Shown here in pieces: positions 7,801 through 15,553 of a DNA stretch of 30,947 nucleotides. The stretch is taken from positions 1 to 30,947 of the IMG/VR virus record IMGVR_UViG_3300017697_002075; one strand, given 5' to 3'. The stretch comes from a virus. Positions within the stretch are counted from its first letter, which is position 1. Each line of letters begins with the position of its first letter. The notes beneath the pieces were generated by a model. That model did not search any database. It was not told where the DNA came from and saw only the letters and a program-made list of their open reading frames with translations. The position numbers and the translations under genes were made by a program.

Positions 7801-9873
7801 GGTTTTGTGGCACTAGACGGATCTACTCCACTAGAAGCTAACTTAAATGCTAATAGTAAGCAGATTAAAAACTTGCTCGATCCTACTGATGATAATGATG
7901 CAGCAACAAAAGATTATGTTGTGCAAGCTACAACAGCATATGACGAACTTGATGATTTAAGAAACATTACAATACATGATGTTGATCCTGCTAATAAAGC
8001 AAAACAATTGCTTGTTCCTACTGGCTTACGGAGATTAGTGGTACAACCTGAAACGCCAGGCCTATTTGTAGAAGGTGGAACTATTACTGATGGCACAGCA
8101 CAAGGTACAGTTGTCGCATTAGAATCGCGATTTGACCAAGTATTGAATCAAAATATTAGAATTATTTCTTACACACTAACAACAGTAGGTGATTTTAGCA
8201 CAACAGCAAGTCCAATTGATAACGGAGTTGTTGGGTCGCCAGGGTCTACTACAGCAGTAGTATTAGAAAACCCAATAGATGAATTTACTAACGCTGTTGA
8301 ATCAACTACAAGTGATATCAACATTACTGTATCACGAGATTCAACAAATACACAAGTTAACTTGCAGATTGAATCACAAGCTATTATTAATGCTGATGTA
8401 AATGACACAGCGGCAATTGCCCAAAGCAAACTTGCAATGACTGCTGCTACTACTAGAGCAGATGCTACAGGAATTGCACAGGCTGACTTAGGTCTAGCAA
8501 GTTTTGATAGTGGCGACTTTACTATAACAGATGGCTGGGTTACACTAAAGGCAAATGATGTTGATTTTGCAGATTTGCCAACACTAGCAACTGATACTGT
8601 TATTGGTAGAAGTGCAACTGGAGCAGGTAATTCTAGCGCAGTAGCATTTAGTACAATAATCGACGAAGGCGGCGGCGTTGCTGATGGTGACTTTACTTCT
8701 TTAGCAGCAACAAACGGCAGTGCAATGATTAAAACAGCAGCAGGCGTTTACGGAACTACTCCAGTTGCAATAGATAGTACTAATAACTCAATTGCTAAAC
8801 GAACTGCTTCTGGATCACTACAGGCAGCTTCACTAATTATCGGCGGTAATAGCTCATATGAAATATTAGCTGAAACATCAGGTACACTATCATTTAAGAC
8901 ACCTGGCCAAGGTACAATCTTAACAGCAAGCGGAGCAAGTAAGCCACAAATAAACACAGGCGGTAATATTAAAGTTGGTGACATAGCAGTAGATCCTACT
9001 GAAAGTATTTTCCATGCCAACAGTGACTACGGTAGTGTCGGCGGCGCCGGCAGTACAGAAGAAACTAGTGCAATTGCATCACGATGGTTATACACATCAT
9101 TCATAGAAGCCCCGGGCGAAAAAGACGCTGACAGTACTGGTATTGGGATTGGTAGCGGAACTGGGTTTGCTGCAGGTGGTGCAGACGTTATTACATTTGT
9201 TACAGAAGGTGCTGTACAAGGTAAAATAAGCAATGTTGGATTTACAGGGAATGTTGTAGGTAATGTAAATGGTACTGCAAGTAACATTACAAGCCAGGCG
9301 AACTCAGCTACAATTACAGCAGCAACAGCAAACACTGCTAATACAATTGTATTACGAAATGCAAGTGGTAACTTTAGTGCTGGTACAATTACTGCTAGCA
9401 TGTTGACTACTAGTATATCAACTGGTGCATCATCAACAGCAGGTAGTATTACAGGTAACTGGAGTTTAACAACTGGTTCCCGTATGCAGGCAACTTACGC
9501 TGACTTAGCTGAGTACTACGAAGGTGATACTGAATATACTGTTGGTACAGTTGTTGTGTTTGGTGGTGACAAAGATGTTACTATTAGTACAGAGCACAAA
9601 ACAAGACGCATTGCTGGTGTAGTAAGTGATCAAAGTGCATACACAATGAACGCTAATTGTCCGGGCATACAAACACTAGTTGCACTACAAGGTAAAGTTC
9701 CAGTAAATGTTATTGGTCCAGTTGCTAAAGGCGATATGCTAGTTGCTAGTTCAATACCGGGGTATGCAGTTGTTGATAACGATCCAAAAGTTGGTAGTGT
9801 AATTGGTAAAGCAATTGCAATCAAGACAGATAGCGAACGCGGAACGGTCGAAGCAGTAGTAGGTAGAGTATAA
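1894..9873 (+). CDS. giant multidomain tail-fibre/virion structural protein, 2659 aa
   Basis: By far the largest gene in the window. The N-terminus (about 6-33) carries the NIGTEGNDGTGDS...KVNENFQELY module shared with the proteins at 11209 and 30366, probably for assembly onto the tail. Inside are two clear copies of a small beta-rich module (HDLKDGNIVIFDSV..., about 550-622; HNLSNGDQVEFDSI..., about 1687-1759), like modules often annotated as E1 FCCH-like in phage proteins. A more divergent copy lies near 190-262. A second duplicated module contains CERDLGLIIDS and CRRDTGLIVDG (about 442-500 and 872-929). The middle (about 1060-1250) looks like a beta-helix. The C-terminal 129 residues, from YADLAEYYEG, form a conserved cap domain, perhaps related to G2-type autoproteolytic tail domains. 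The start has GGAG at 1883-1886. It is low in cysteine and rich in Thr, Asn, Ala and Gly, as expected for a fibre. Confidence -1.
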   Translation: MAKQDVNIGTEGNDGTGDSIRESFRKVNENFQELYAVFGQGGQIGFTTLGDTPATIEAGKIVTTNSAGTAINYSTIGSNSDLGGSATDSINVDVTSVPGTIILTTSFSALVDDNVNPTLGSHLSAANFGIAGVAITDSAATAINSQPGRSTAYTIDDLVITKGYADRRYITSGLPTRVAAEPTTTTQYALTITNYVDGNLFISGHGYDSGANGTAFIFNAENTDPTNLVSGTTYHIRYATADQLSLFATAEQASTESSVEAAANKITVSGTIAGTDAHSITDAGFDSTLTGNFLKDVAMPRDSTVRRQGDIMEGNLFLSDHPGDLAGDGTPNGETDLQAATKYYVDNTAYSSPEVLNVSTIGDDTMQGVPAGREGTSPTYAYRTINAAAKRAAELIKTAPEEPGPYFQTLTHSNFVTPALTISQGVENAVNVITSATLRLNTPYLISEVTGYINFTYPEYSYNISTCERDLGLIIDSLRIDAERGNNANYLSRTAGERYYSSVSGRIAITSQLEQTNDSFAFLSNLISSAVLQKKLYNEKSIQSIVVKTGDTPSLVTTTTNHDLKDGNIVIFDSVTGMTEINNKFAYVKVSDSSSFELFTDKELTVLLDNSAYTPFVSGKIGLRYQVKYAPDETQAQVWDGVSGGAEPNGATAVTNNITLIRTIIANGIEAGADIAFGNRYTLELSNSTAGQLDQTDPANTDAIPGKVLRGKRSGATARIITFTQDTSSTTFFMQPLKPVSFEPGEEIEVGNFVKAKQVTIRVETGIYEEDYPIKLAKNVSLKGDEFRRVIVRPKRRVSQSSYANTYFYRDAEFDGLTLTSTGTPFINQTGQTQGYFGYHYNSDNTKPFNVGLNVNNLGKYGPASEIVNSNKEFIQDEVIYFINNTYPSLTYNETKCRRDTGLIVDGIVKDLIAGGKEFALENQGEYYAGAVAGQETETAAAIGHISTLLGSLLIGVAPTKNVGTNYDPDISAGVAEPDWAIGVSYKQGDFVKKGVLYYRALRTHISVAADEDTNVLSPTYQQLTNTLQWKAVSNSVAIVGELIDVVRFAFNINYNPPLRNDAQGMDVFMMDDATIIRNVTVQGHGGFMCVLDPEGQVLTKSPYIQTASSFSKAENKKAFRGGMYVDAFAGNMPMRVQGNSGNYIDANGTVALDAFTLYVESQDVGGNGQGLKLRIPELPAPFYYQGQRYQVNAISNYDSGLGRAIIYLDPGSNSSNGWNFAGTDLIGTGGHDQNDYNQDIFLQSAGNRSILGNDFTQINDLAYGLVTNNGAFSEMVSMFTYYCHAAYYASNGSEIRSLNGSNGYGNFGLVAEGADPNEIPDQVTTAQDMTQSVKAFTYGGYTNLEEDTSITLYDFKTPPMKNAYIYINHGGVVGGLNYKVTNIQALSDPNIDGVSGDTGAVVVTGIEAATFTSGTVGTNGVYTLVDQKSTNGIGTGAQFTVTIAGGVAVLTAISNIGSGYVNGNTIVVSGADVGGVDVTNDLTFTVTTVFTNIPGTFSNDVYRLTIQEASSNLDFFPNLQANVAHGDIIEYRHGENFILDGVVTQEIVTRPSTAINFDEADTTTYRSTSFAITDDQNQALSATKIKATVDDDFAYVIATIDFANVGVNAPGAGTLGAAVSDTYLAVNKLDSASATRIVQQSNDATNQTVLVPGDVGYTGGMIFAYGGRTQQVINYGPITSGAITNVTSTSPVVITSANHNLSNGDQVEFDSIGGTSIINGNSYYVSNVTTNTFALYTDSGLTSALDGTLYPAYTSGGRWVTTDSVWYIQTVFVAGTDVTGVSSTGLRLVPTATRDIHCGLPAGSTAEITVAISLLRATGHDFTEIGTGGFNTSNYPNVLLGKPIGGAAAKAQAYSSANTATSSQVWERRKGRVFFISSDNDGFFRVGKYFVVDQSTGSITFAGDVGISRAASLGFKEGVTIEEFSNDELFTDLSDTAVPTEKAVANYVSRRLGHNGSAQLTGTSRTAPGFVALDGSTPLEANLNANSKQIKNLLDPTDDNDAATKDYVVQATTAYDELDDLRNITIHDVDPANKAKQLLVPTGLRRLVVQPETPGLFVEGGTITDGTAQGTVVALESRFDQVLNQNIRIISYTLTTVGDFSTTASPIDNGVVGSPGSTTAVVLENPIDEFTNAVESTTSDINITVSRDSTNTQVNLQIESQAIINADVNDTAAIAQSKLAMTAATTRADATGIAQADLGLASFDSGDFTITDGWVTLKANDVDFADLPTLATDTVIGRSATGAGNSSAVAFSTIIDEGGGVADGDFTSLAATNGSAMIKTAAGVYGTTPVAIDSTNNSIAKRTASGSLQAASLIIGGNSSYEILAETSGTLSFKTPGQGTILTASGASKPQINTGGNIKVGDIAVDPTESIFHANSDYGSVGGAGSTEETSAIASRWLYTSFIEAPGEKDADSTGIGIGSGTGFAAGGADVITFVTEGAVQGKISNVGFTGNVVGNVNGTASNITSQANSATITAATANTANTIVLRNASGNFSAGTITASMLTTSISTGASSTAGSITGNWSLTTGSRMQATYADLAEYYEGDTEYTVGTVVVFGGDKDVTISTEHKTRRIAGVVSDQSAYTMNANCPGIQTLVALQGKVPVNVIGPVAKGDMLVASSIPGYAVVDNDPKVGSVIGKAIAIKTDSERGTVEAVVGRV

Positions 9874-9884
9874 ATGAAAAAGCA

Positions 9885-9892
9885 AATAAATA
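9885..9892 (+). promoter_or_regulatory. T4-type late promoter motif AATAAATA
   Basis: AATAAATA lies 18 nt before the start codon at 9911, with a predicted RNA start near 9898 and GAGGA at 9901-9905 as ribosome site. The sequence AATAAATACAC is identical to that of the late-promoter candidate at 24958. A weaker TATAAATG overlaps the preceding stop codon at 9869-9876. Confidence -1.
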
Positions 9893-9910
9893 CACTGAGC
9901 GAGGACAAAA

Positions 9911-11191
9911 ATGGCAAATAGATATCCACTAATAGTTGATACAACTGACGGAAATAAAATTAAAGAACTTCCAAGCGGAGATGCTCTACAACTTACAGGT
10001 AACAGTATTATAGGCGTAACTGATGTTACTGCAAGTGGTACTATTGCTGGCGGAGTACTAAGTGCTGCAAGTATTATGAAGGGCGGCACAGAACTTGCTA
10101 GTCTTGCAGTAACAGGTGCCTGGAGTGATGTAGTAGGCAAACCTACGCAGTTAAGTGATTTTAATAATAATTTAAACTTTATAGTGCCTGGAAGTAATAT
10201 TAGTATATTAACTAATAACGCAGGCTACATATCAACTGTTGCATTTTCTGACTTAACAACAACTCCAACAACACTAGCAGGGTATAATATCACTGATGGT
10301 GCAACATCGGTGCAAGGAGCACTAGCAGGAACAGCATTGCAGCCTGGCGCAAATATTAGTACATTGTTTAATAATGCAGGGTATTTAACAGCAGCAGATT
10401 TAGCCGGCGGTGCTATTACAATAGATGTTAACAATACAGGCGATTTAGTTGGCAGTGTATTTGCAGACGATTCAACTGTAATGATTGACAGTATATTAGC
10501 AGCAGTAAACTTAGACGGAACTATTAGAGGCAATGTTAGTCCTAATGCCAATCAACATAACCTTTGGGACTTAGGTAGTAACGCAGTACGATTTAAAGAT
10601 GCGTACTTTGCAGGAAATCTCAATGTAGATGGTACTATTAGTGCATCCACTGGAGATTTGGAGATTCAAGCGCCAGCAAATATTGCATTATATCCAACAG
10701 ACAATATTTGGATTAGTCAAGGAACTAAATTAATATTTGAAGGCACAGACCCGGATGACTTTGAAGTTAAAGTACAGGCAACTGTAGTAACCGCAGATAG
10801 AGATATTATTTTACCTGACGCGGGCGGAACATTTGCTGTAAGTGCAACAGCACCAGTTACATTATCAGCAACAGGAGACATCGGCGTTGATTCAACAGTT
10901 GTAGTTACAACAGTACAACAACTATCAGGCCCTGGCGCAATTGATGTAATATCACTTATAACTGAAATTACAACAACTGGTACGGATGCATACACATTGG
11001 CCGATGGTGTACTAGGACAAATAAAAATAATATTAGCAATAGATGTCAGCGGCGGCACCGGAACAGTCATTCCAACTACTGTGCAAGGTGGTACAACATT
11101 AACATTTGATGCAGTTGGCGAGTCAATAACATTAATTTATACATCACTTGGCTGGATGAGAACAGCAGGCGCTGCTGGCGTATTAGGATAA
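9911..11191 (+). CDS. tail-fibre-like structural protein
   Basis: Protein of 426 residues with tail-fibre composition (Thr/Ala/Gly/Asn-rich, no Cys). The N-terminus, MANRYPLIVDTTDGNKIKEL followed by PSGDALQLTG, is a head module I associate with structural proteins of T4-like marine phages (recalled, not checked). Two similar NNAGYI/NNAGYL repeats (about residues 100 and 155) suggest repeated shaft segments. The segment LVGSVFADDSTVMID (about 180-194) is nearly repeated in the fibre at 30366. The C-terminus ends in a hydrophobic beta-rich segment that may be the trimeric tip. The ATG has GAGGA at 9901-9905 and a late-promoter motif upstream. Receptor binding or baseplate decoration are both possible; no enzymatic motif is seen. 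Confidence -1.
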   Translation: MANRYPLIVDTTDGNKIKELPSGDALQLTGNSIIGVTDVTASGTIAGGVLSAASIMKGGTELASLAVTGAWSDVVGKPTQLSDFNNNLNFIVPGSNISILTNNAGYISTVAFSDLTTTPTTLAGYNITDGATSVQGALAGTALQPGANISTLFNNAGYLTAADLAGGAITIDVNNTGDLVGSVFADDSTVMIDSILAAVNLDGTIRGNVSPNANQHNLWDLGSNAVRFKDAYFAGNLNVDGTISASTGDLEIQAPANIALYPTDNIWISQGTKLIFEGTDPDDFEVKVQATVVTADRDIILPDAGGTFAVSATAPVTLSATGDIGVDSTVVVTTVQQLSGPGAIDVISLITEITTTGTDAYTLADGVLGQIKIILAIDVSGGTGTVIPTTVQGGTTLTFDAVGESITLIYTSLGWMRTAGAAGVLG

Positions 11192-11208
11192 TAACTTAGG
11201 AAAGTAAA

Positions 11209-11910
11209 ATGGCAATAACTAGAATAAATGTAGGCAACATAGCAAACGACGGAACAGGTGATGACCTAAGACAAGCGTTTGTAAAAGTTAACAATAATTT
11301 TGACGAACTTGATTTAAGAGTTGTGGCGCAGAATACTGCAACTAACTTAGGTACAGGTACAGGAATATTTTATACTAAGCAAGGTTCTGAACTTAGCTTT
11401 AAAAGCTTAGTAGCAGGGGACAATATGTCACTTGCTACCGACGGGACAAGTATTACTATTACAAATAATGGTAGTATTACTGTTAGGACAGATGGCGATA
11501 CGCTTAGTCTATCTGGCGCAGGTAGACAGTTTGGCGTTAATGGCGGGCAGAACATTACTACATCGTTATCTGGAAATAATATTAATGTAGCACTTGATAC
11601 AACTGACCTAGTTTCGCTAGATACTAATCCGGCACTAGGTGCTGCACTTGATGCTAATACATTTAATATTAATAATATAGGATCACTATTTGCAACAACA
11701 ATAACAGCTGGTATGTACTATGGTCCACTTACAGGAAGAGTTGACGGAGTTAACGTTGGTGAACTTAATGAAATTGTTACTAGTGCAGATTATGGGCTGC
11801 TATCAGATAATATAACTTCGAGTATAGATTTATTATTTAGGGCCACCACAATTGATTATGGTTCAATTACTGCACCTAGCAGTTTAAAATCAGACTACGG
11901 TTCGATATAA
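11209..11910 (+). CDS. short fibre/structural protein with shared NDGTGD N-terminus
   Basis: Protein of 233 residues. Its first 35 residues (INVGNIANDGTGDDLRQAF, then VKVNNNFDEL) are the same module found at the N-terminus of the giant protein at 1894 and the fibre at 30366. The rest is low in charged residues and beta-prone. The C-terminal 40 residues carry spaced DYG motifs (DYGLLS, DYGSIT, DYGSI), a pattern I recall at the tips of marine T4-like fibre proteins. The ribosome site is TTAGGAAAG just before ATG 11209, and the gap to the previous gene is 17 nt, so it is probably cotranscribed. It is shorter than the other fibres but shows no sign of disruption. Confidence -1.
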   Translation: MAITRINVGNIANDGTGDDLRQAFVKVNNNFDELDLRVVAQNTATNLGTGTGIFYTKQGSELSFKSLVAGDNMSLATDGTSITITNNGSITVRTDGDTLSLSGAGRQFGVNGGQNITTSLSGNNINVALDTTDLVSLDTNPALGAALDANTFNINNIGSLFATTITAGMYYGPLTGRVDGVNVGELNEIVTSADYGLLSDNITSSIDLLFRATTIDYGSITAPSSLKSDYGSI

Positions 11911-11924
11911 ATTTTCGATAAATA
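11906..11924 (+). promoter_or_regulatory. tandem late-promoter motifs before the 926-aa structural gene
   Basis: TATAAATT (11906-11913) and GATAAATA (11917-11924) each match the late consensus at 7 of 8 bases, and both follow the direct repeat TTCGATA. The second predicts an RNA start near 11930, followed by AGGGAA (11933-11938) and ATG 11944. The first overlaps the stop codon of the preceding gene. Confidence -1.
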
Positions 11925-11943
11925 TGCTATATAGGGAATAGAT

Positions 11944-14724
11944 ATGGCAAACTTTTGGACAAGCAATAACGGTGATAGCCTTGGTACTCTGCAAGAACAG
12001 GTTACAGTCGCACCAATAACATTACCACTTTTAGAACCAACTGCATCTGTTAAATTAATAAGCGGTAGTTTTCCAAGTGGATTGCGGTTAATAAACAATA
12101 CAATTGCCGGAACACCGATTGAAGTTTCACGAGAGACAATTAGTACATTTGTACTTAGGGCAACACTAAATTCGCAAATCAGTGACAAAACTTTTAAAAT
12201 AACAGTACAAGGTGCCGATGAGCCACAATGGCAAACGCCTGCAGATTTATTAGCAGCGGGCAACAACGGAACATACTATGTCTTAGATAGTGCTCCGATT
12301 GACTTTCAACTAGAAGTTATCGACACTGACACAGCAGCAGGACAAACACTACAATACTTTATTCCAAGTAATGGTGGAACATTGCCGCCAGGCATAAAGT
12401 TGACAACTGATGGTAGACTAGTTGGAGTAGTTGATCCTATTTTAGCAATACAAAAAGCGGTAGGCAGCGGACAATACGATGCTGCTGGTTATGATGCAGG
12501 ATCTACTTCAGCATACGACTTTAGTGTGCCAAGTTCTAATGGGTTTGATAGTTTCTTTTACGATACAACAATTTATGATCTAAATATACCAACACGCTCA
12601 CCTAAGAAACTTAATAGGTATTACGAATTTGTAGTTAGTGTAAGTGACGGAGATACTGTATCGAGCCGAACATTTAAATTATACATTGTGGGCGATGACT
12701 TCTTTAGATCCGACACTACAATAATGAAAATTAGTAGTGGAGTGTTTAGTGCAGATAACACTCATATTAGAGTTCCTATATGGGTAACTCCTAGAGACTT
12801 TGGATACAGACGGGCTAATAATTATGTTACTCTTGTACTTGATATTATAGATGCTAATTCACTATCTGGTGCTGTAAGTTATTACAAAACTTCATTAAAT
12901 GATGACGGTAGTCAAAGTACATTGCCACCTGGTCTAGAACTTGACACAACTACAGGAGAAATTGCTGGAAGAGTTCCGTATCAACCAGCTGTAACAAAAG
13001 AATATAAATTTACAATTGCTGCACAGCGCATAGGGTTTGATGTTGACAGTGTTCAACTAATTGAGTATATGTACGAAGGTGCAAATGCAGGAGTAGCACA
13101 AATTAAAGTTAGTAAGTTTGATTTATATTCTGAATATGCAGTTGGCAAGGAATTTACAGTAGCAGGAAATACATATATTGTTACTGGAATTAATACTAGC
13201 AGTGTTGATTATGATGTATTAACTTTAAACAAAGCATTACTTACTCGGTTTATCAAAGGTACCAGTATTAACTTTGGTACAATTAAAATTGCAGATACTG
13301 AAGAAGCAGTTAGTAAGAAAACATTTGTAATAAAATTACTAGGAGAAGTAGATTCAACTATTGCTTGGATTACTCCAAACAATTTAGGTTCGTTTAGTGC
13401 TAATTATATCAGTACACTTAATGTTAGAGCAACTACTACTGTGCCAAATGCTAATTTAATTTATACACAGTCTAGCGGAGTGTTGCCGCCTGGAATAACT
13501 CTTTCGCTTACAGGCGAATTAATTGGTAAAGTAAATAGTTTTGGTACTGATACTCAACTAGGGTTAACAGTATTTGATAGTCAGCAAATGCAGTTAGACG
13601 GAAACACTACCAAACTTGATCGTACATATACTTTTAAAATTAAAGCACAAGACCAATTTGGTTTCAGTGCAATTGAAAGAACATTTACAATTAGTTTATC
13701 AGATCCCGATAACAAGCAATATAGTAATGTATTCTTACAACCAATGCTTTCGCAAACCCAACGAAATTCGTTTATAAATTTTGTAAACAACGCGGAAATA
13801 TTCTTACCAGAATACTTGTATAGGCCAAACGACCCAAACTTTGGAGCACAACCTAGAATTAAAATTCTTGCGTATTCCGGTATCGAAGCAAAAGCAGTTG
13901 AATATTTTGTTTCTGCAGCAGCAAAGAATCACAAAAGGCGTAACCTTAACATTGGTAAAGTTAAAACAGCAGTAGCAATGACTCCGGGAACACGAGATAT
14001 AGTATATGAAGTAGTTTACCTAGAAGTAATTGATCCAAAACAGTCAACTATGAAAAACAAAAAAGTTGCTAATCAAATTAAAATTAAGAATCCTTCTAAA
14101 GTTCTAGTTAACAGTTCGAGGTATACTTCTACTGAAGATACATATCCGGGTCAGTTTTCTGAACTTATTATATCAACTCGTAGTCAAGGCGATCTCAAAA
14201 TAAAATGGATAGATCGTTTAAATATTAACGGCAGAGACGAAATATATAGTATACCAGTAACTAGTTTATTAGAGACTATTAATAGAGAAGGGTATTCTGT
14301 GAGTGTTCCATTTACTCCAGGAGTAATTGAAAGTAACAAATATAGAGCAACTCCTACTAATGTAATCACAATAGATAGTGATGCTTTATCAGTTGACGGT
14401 GAAAATGACACAACACGCTACATATCAAATATGACACATATGCGTGATGCTATTAAAGATATAGGCAAAACAGAAAAGAACTTTTTACCACTATGGATGA
14501 GATCAGCACAAGAAGATACAGTAACTGAATTAGGATTTGTTAATGCCATTCCGTTATGTTACTGTAAACCAGGTACAGCAAAGATAATTGCAAATACTAT
14601 TGATTTTCTTAAAATAGACTTTAGTCAATATGAATTAGATATTGATAGATACTTAATAGACAATGCAGAAGGTAATTCGCAAGAACAGTATATACTATTC
14701 GCAAATTACGGGGTTAACGCTTAA
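11944..14724 (+). CDS. large virion structural protein with Ig-like (He_PIG) repeats
   Basis: Protein of 926 residues. Three clear He_PIG-type Ig-like motifs are visible: LPPGIKLTTDGRLVGVV (from residue 147), LPPGLELDTTTGEIAGRV (from 327) and LPPGITLSLTGELIGKV (from 514). A weaker N-terminal copy is FPSGLRLINNTIAGTP (about 43-58). Such domains are cadherin/Ig-like folds used for carbohydrate or protein contacts on cell surfaces and virions. The last third (about 600-926) is more charged and looks like a separate, non-Ig domain. Expression is probably late: tandem late-promoter motifs at 11906-11924 and AGGGAA before the ATG. It is likely part of the baseplate or fibre network, because it sits between fibre genes. 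No catalytic motif is visible. Confidence -1.
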   Translation: MANFWTSNNGDSLGTLQEQVTVAPITLPLLEPTASVKLISGSFPSGLRLINNTIAGTPIEVSRETISTFVLRATLNSQISDKTFKITVQGADEPQWQTPADLLAAGNNGTYYVLDSAPIDFQLEVIDTDTAAGQTLQYFIPSNGGTLPPGIKLTTDGRLVGVVDPILAIQKAVGSGQYDAAGYDAGSTSAYDFSVPSSNGFDSFFYDTTIYDLNIPTRSPKKLNRYYEFVVSVSDGDTVSSRTFKLYIVGDDFFRSDTTIMKISSGVFSADNTHIRVPIWVTPRDFGYRRANNYVTLVLDIIDANSLSGAVSYYKTSLNDDGSQSTLPPGLELDTTTGEIAGRVPYQPAVTKEYKFTIAAQRIGFDVDSVQLIEYMYEGANAGVAQIKVSKFDLYSEYAVGKEFTVAGNTYIVTGINTSSVDYDVLTLNKALLTRFIKGTSINFGTIKIADTEEAVSKKTFVIKLLGEVDSTIAWITPNNLGSFSANYISTLNVRATTTVPNANLIYTQSSGVLPPGITLSLTGELIGKVNSFGTDTQLGLTVFDSQQMQLDGNTTKLDRTYTFKIKAQDQFGFSAIERTFTISLSDPDNKQYSNVFLQPMLSQTQRNSFINFVNNAEIFLPEYLYRPNDPNFGAQPRIKILAYSGIEAKAVEYFVSAAAKNHKRRNLNIGKVKTAVAMTPGTRDIVYEVVYLEVIDPKQSTMKNKKVANQIKIKNPSKVLVNSSRYTSTEDTYPGQFSELIISTRSQGDLKIKWIDRLNINGRDEIYSIPVTSLLETINREGYSVSVPFTPGVIESNKYRATPTNVITIDSDALSVDGENDTTRYISNMTHMRDAIKDIGKTEKNFLPLWMRSAQEDTVTELGFVNAIPLCYCKPGTAKIIANTIDFLKIDFSQYELDIDRYLIDNAEGNSQEQYILFANYGVNA

Positions 14725-14728
14725 TAAG

Positions 14729-14736
14729 CATAAATA
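14729..14736 (+). promoter_or_regulatory. T4-type late promoter motif CATAAATA
   Basis: CATAAATA lies 20 nt before ATG 14757. The predicted RNA start near 14742 falls immediately before the strong ribosome site AGGAG (14743-14747), so the leader would be very short. A small palindrome, GCTTAATAAGC (14719-14729), adjoins it. Confidence -1.
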
Positions 14737-14756
14737 TGATACAGGAGATATAAAAC

Positions 14757-15314
14757 ATGGCAAGTACAATTAGTACAATAGGATATGACGCTACTTTCCC
14801 AGAAGCAGGAAAAGATAATGACAGTCAAGGATTTCGTACAAATTTTAACATAACTGAATTAGCTTTAGGGACTGCAAAATCGGAAATCACAACACTACAG
14901 GAAGACACAGCTAAATTAAATGCAGACAACGACTTTAATGGCAGTGTAATAAGTGAAGCTGAACTTAAAAAGAACACCGAAACTGTTAATGCAAATGGTA
15001 ACTTAATAGTTTCTGCACCTATTAGTTGGGCAGACGGACATTATCAAACCGTACAAGCAGGAGCAGATATTTCTCTTACTCTTGGAGACTGGCCAGAGAG
15101 TGGCGTTATGGGAAGAATTCGTTTACAACTTACTAGTGACGGAACTTCAAGAACGATTACTTGGGCAAGTCAAGGTGGTGGCAGTTTTAAGGGTGCAGGA
15201 GCATTTACCGGAACAACTGTAGTAGCTTCACAAACTAATCCGACCATAGTTGACTTTTGGACAATTAACGGCGGTGTTACTGTATTTGCACTAGACCACG
15301 GAACATTTGATTAA
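14757..15314 (+). CDS. structural protein, fibre-like
   Basis: Protein of 185 residues. The N-terminus (STIGYDATFPEAGKDNDSQG, then FRTNFNITEL) looks like a diverged version of the NDGTGD/KVNxNFxEL module of the other fibre proteins. A short helical segment with possible coiled coil follows (about 35-75). The C-terminal half is a beta-rich domain rich in Gly, Thr and Trp, ending DHGTFD. The start is supported by AGGAG at 14743-14747 and a late-promoter motif. Its stop overlaps the next start (TAATG at 15312-15316). Probably a virion protein by context and composition; no specific role is assigned. Confidence -1.
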   Translation: MASTISTIGYDATFPEAGKDNDSQGFRTNFNITELALGTAKSEITTLQEDTAKLNADNDFNGSVISEAELKKNTETVNANGNLIVSAPISWADGHYQTVQAGADISLTLGDWPESGVMGRIRLQLTSDGTSRTITWASQGGGSFKGAGAFTGTTVVASQTNPTIVDFWTINGGVTVFALDHGTFD

Positions 15315-15544
15315 TGTTCAATCCCTTAGTAGATAATTTTAATCAACTATCTGACGCCGAAGTCGAGTCAAAATCTATTGAACTTCAGCGTAAATACTTC
15401 ATGACACATAATCCTCAAGTACAAGAACAAATATCTGCGGTACTAAATATGTATCAAGCAGAATTGCAGTCTCGTCGAGCTATATCATACCAACGTCAAC
15501 AAAATGACGAAAAAGGACTTGACAATCTCATCAATGTAAGTTAA
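15314..15544 (+). CDS. small conserved protein, unknown function
   Basis: Protein of 76 residues (MFNPLVDNFNQLSDAEVESK...), predicted almost entirely helical and charged, with no cysteine and no membrane segment. It is translationally coupled to the preceding structural gene by TAATG. I recall similar small proteins next to tail genes in T4-like marine phages, without a known role (not checked). It may be a small assembly chaperone, but nothing in the sequence proves it. The 3' end contains the -35 box of a sigma70-type promoter for the next gene. Confidence -1.
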   Translation: MFNPLVDNFNQLSDAEVESKSIELQRKYFMTHNPQVQEQISAVLNMYQAELQSRRAISYQRQQNDEKGLDNLINVS

Positions 15545-15547
15545 AAT
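15519..15547 (+). promoter_or_regulatory. sigma70-type promoter, TTGACA-17-TAAAAT
   Basis: TTGACA (15519-15524), a 17-nt spacer and TAAAAT (15542-15547) fit a host sigma70 promoter at 11 of 12 bases. The predicted RNA start is about 15554, at or next to the ATG of the DnaE-like gene, which has no clear ribosome site. The promoter overlaps the 3' end of the 76-aa gene. Confidence -1.
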
Positions 15548-15553
15548 AAGTAT

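Noticed and set aside
8169-10551. Several minus-strand open frames of 86-129 codons opposite the fibre genes
   Set aside because: They are hydrophobic, low-complexity reverse readings of Thr/Ala/Asn-rich coding repeats, without ribosome sites or family motifs.
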